A DNA stretch of 64,000 nt, from assembly GCF_003268025.1 (NCBI RefSeq), contig NZ_QLUW01000001.1:744001-808000 (forward strand), given 5' to 3'. The position numbers were made by a program, and so were the translations under genes. Shown here piece by piece: positions 62,249-64,000 of the stretch. The notes under the pieces were generated by a model, which saw only the letters and a list, made by a program, of their open reading frames with translations, made no database searches and was not told the DNA's origin. This DNA comes from Paenibacillus montanisoli (GTDB lineage: Bacteria > Bacillota > Bacilli > Paenibacillales > Paenibacillaceae). Position 1 is the first letter of the stretch, and each line of letters begins with the position of its first letter.

Positions 62249-63232
62249 TTACAGCAATTCGCGGCGAAGCTGCTCCGCCGATTTCGGCGACAAGTAGCCG
62301 ATCGGGAGATCGAAGATCGTTTTCGCGCCTTTGCTGCCTTCTTGGCTCAAGCGGTGGCCTGCGCGTGCGCATGCGACCAGAACGCTTGCCGTAAACTCAG
62401 GGTTGCTTTCCAGCTTCAAGCCGAACTCGATGATTTGCTTCGTGCCTTCGCCGGTGATGCCGCTGCGGATGACGAAGCCGCCATGCGGCATGCCTTGGTG
62501 TTCGGCAGCTAGCTGCTCTTCGGTGATGAAGGTTACAGTCGTATCGTAATCGGAGAAATAGTTCGGCATATTCACGATTGTGCTTGTGATTTCTTCCTTA
62601 TTCGCGCCCTCTTCGGCGACGACGAAGCATTGTCTCAAATGCTTCTCGCGCGTAGCCAGCTCTGGCGTCTCGCCCGCGCGGATGCGGTCGATGACCTCTT
62701 CAACCGGCACCGTATATTGAACGCCCGCTTTGACGCCCGGTACGCGGCGGATGGCATCGGAGTGGCCTTGGCTGACGCCTTTGCCCCAGAACGTATAGTC
62801 CGTTCCTACCGGCAGGATCGCTTCCGCGAGCAAGCGATTCAGCGAGAAGAGACCTGGATCCCAGCCTGTCGAAATGATGCTAAGCGTGCCGGCTTCAACG
62901 GAAGCCGCATTCACCGCTTCATAAAATTCCGGAATTTTCGCATGCGTATCGAAGCTGTCAACGGTGTTGAACATGCGCGCGATAACCGGCGTTTGCTCAG
63001 GCAGATCGGTAGCCGAGCCGCCGCACAGAATCATCACATCGATAATGCCTTTGTACTGCTCGATTGCCGAAATATGCTCGAAGCGTACGCCTTCCGCGCC
63101 GCTCATTTGCTCGGGCTGTCTGCGCGTAAAGATCGCGGTAAGCTCCATGTCCGGATTTTGACGAATCGCTTTCTCTACGCCTCTGCCGAGGTTTCCATAG
63201 CCTACAATGCCTAGTTTGATCGTTTGCTGCAC
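62249..63232 (-). CDS. ddh: Meso-diaminopimelate D-dehydrogenase
   Basis: A 327-residue NADPH-dependent enzyme that interconverts tetrahydrodipicolinate and meso-diaminopimelate in one step, for lysine and peptidoglycan. The Rossmann motif LGIVGYGNLGRGVEKAI and the family signatures LCGGSATDLPEQTP, TGWDPGLFSLNRLLAEAILP, FWGKGVSQGHSDAIRRVPGVK and PHGGFVIRSG are all present, and the length fits. It starts 18 bases after a GGGAGGACTTTGAAGTGCAG-type leader. In Bacillales this pathway supplements the acetylase route. Confidence 0.96.
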   Translation of the reverse strand: MQQTIKLGIVGYGNLGRGVEKAIRQNPDMELTAIFTRRQPEQMSGAEGVRFEHISAIEQYKGIIDVMILCGGSATDLPEQTPVIARMFNTVDSFDTHAKIPEFYEAVNAASVEAGTLSIISTGWDPGLFSLNRLLAEAILPVGTDYTFWGKGVSQGHSDAIRRVPGVKAGVQYTVPVEEVIDRIRAGETPELATREKHLRQCFVVAEEGANKEEITSTIVNMPNYFSDYDTTVTFITEEQLAAEHQGMPHGGFVIRSGITGEGTKQIIEFGLKLESNPEFTASVLVACARAGHRLSQEGSKGAKTIFDLPIGYLSPKSAEQLRRELL

Positions 63233-63419
63233 TTCAAAGTCCTCCCGAATTTGGATTCACATACTTATTTAAGATGTCTGATTTTCAGTATAAAGATATT
63301 ACATAGAATGTAAACTAAAAGATTTGGAAAAAGTCGATTTTCATCGAAAAAGAGAGGTTCAGAGCCGCTCATATATTTCCCAGTTATCAGCACATAATAC
63401 GTGTGAAAGGAGGATGGCT

Positions 63420-64000
63420 ATGCTGCTCCAAGCTTCATGCGAAGATAACGTGAACGCCATACGCAAGGCGCTGCATGAATCGGACGATCTGCTCGTCCAC
63501 GATGTATTGCTCCCGACTATCACCGGAAAGCTTCTCTTTTTAGATACGATCACCGATGCAAAGTTAATCCATGCGCATGTGCTTGATCCGATCAGCCGCA
63601 ACACGGATCGGCCCGTGCTCGAACGCATAACGGCACGCGAAGTCCATACGAGAGAACGAATGGATGAGGTTCTCGAGGATCTGATCATGGCTATGCGGTG
63701 CTGCTCCTGCCCGGCGAGAGGAACGCCATATCCGTCGCGGCTAAATCGCATTTTCTCCGGTCGGTGGATGAGCCCGATAACGAGAAAATCGTCCGCGGCG
63801 CGCATGACGGCTTCATCGAGAACCTGAACGTCAACTTGAACCTGATTCGTTCGCGCATCCGAGCAAGCAGCTTGTCATCCGTACCTTCATGGTAGGTACC
63901 GAAGTGAAAACGAAGGTTGCCATTCTCTATATGAACGACATCGCCAATCCCGAATTGGTCAAGGAAATCACTAAGCGAATTAGCGCCATCAAGACGGACT
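63420..64000 (+). pseudogene. GerA-family spore germination protein, frameshifted, 3' end outside the window
   Basis: The sequence encodes the N-terminal domain of a GerAA-type germinant-receptor subunit in three successive frames. Frame one runs from ATG 63420 (AAAGGAGG upstream): ALHESDDLLVHDVLLPTITG. The reading shifts near 63687-63690 to frame two (YAVLLLPGERNAISVAAK, SVDEPDNEKIVRGAHDGFIE), then again near 63862 to frame three (SKQLVIRTFMVGTEVKTKVA, ending in ISAIKTD at the window edge). Each shift is explained by one missing base. Either the gene is decaying or the sequence has errors here. The membrane domain would lie beyond the window. Confidence 0.8.

Noticed and set aside
1..64000. 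tRNA, rRNA, riboswitch, insertion sequence or prophage genes
   Set aside because: None was recognised: no transposase or integrase motif, no T-loop sequences and no known riboswitch core could be read by eye. A covariance-model search would be needed to exclude small RNAs.

Overview
The window looks like chromosomal DNA of a spore-forming, soil-type member of the Paenibacillaceae (most likely Paenibacillus). The evidence is strong AGGAGG-type ribosome binding sites, a GerA-family germination gene, a bacillithiol-transferase-like DinB protein, PerR/Fur-type boxes, YesN/YesM two-component systems beside LplA/B/C-like ABC importers without their own ATPase, and several LacI- and AraC-type sugar regulators. 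The genus is an inference; no rRNA or tRNA gene is present to fix it.

Layout. 1-10.5 kb is housekeeping and miscellaneous: an unrecognised partial gene, an isochorismatase-like hydrolase, an SgrR-like regulator, a class A penicillin-binding protein with a long charged tail, a methyltransferase/cupin pair, a BstA/YfiT-like protein, a YfbR-like nucleotidase and a class I fumarase. 10.5-15.5 kb has a BASS-type transporter, a PhoR/PhoP-like pair in kinase-first order and a ferredoxin-reductase-like flavoprotein. 15.6-21.4 kb is sugar metabolism: a xylose-isomerase-like epimerase, an AraC regulator, a Gfo/Idh/MocA oxidoreductase and a GH36 alpha-galactosidase, followed by a block of CTAACGGTT-type repeats.

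22.0-38.0 kb is the most interesting part: two LacI regulators enclose a FucI-type isomerase, an AraB-type kinase, two DUF2961 (GH172) proteins, a DUF4185 (GH183) lipoprotein, an ABC sugar importer, a DUF6259-like protein and a zinc-dependent polyol dehydrogenase. GH183 and GH172 are the families known to degrade D-arabinan (the arabinan of mycobacterial arabinogalactan and lipoarabinomannan). FucI also isomerises D-arabinose to D-ribulose, and ribulokinase gives D-ribulose 5-phosphate. No aldolase or 4-epimerase is present, as would be needed for L-fucose or L-arabinose. The locus therefore reads as a complete Gram-positive D-arabinan utilisation system: an endo-enzyme on the cell surface, import of oligosaccharides, cytoplasmic exo-enzymes and direct entry into the pentose phosphate pathway. 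The DUF6259-like protein is a candidate uncharacterised glycosidase in it.

38.3-43.0 kb holds two tandem copies of the peroxide-defence pair ahpC-ahpF, with three near-identical promoters carrying PerR-like and Fur-like boxes. 43.1-48.3 kb is a type III polyketide cluster (synthase, methyltransferase, FAD monooxygenase/reductase, MMPL exporter) resembling phenolic-lipid (srsABC-type) loci. 48.4-53 kb contains a MerR/SDR divergent pair with a 19-bp-spacer promoter, a Cys-rich small protein, a low-complexity repeat protein, a GNAT acetyltransferase, a stand-alone receiver protein with an altered acidic pocket and a LysR regulator. 53-62.2 kb is a YesN/YesM - LplA/B/C-like operon ending in a GH38-like DUF5054 protein. 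The window closes with meso-diaminopimelate dehydrogenase and a frameshifted gerA-type gene that runs off the edge.
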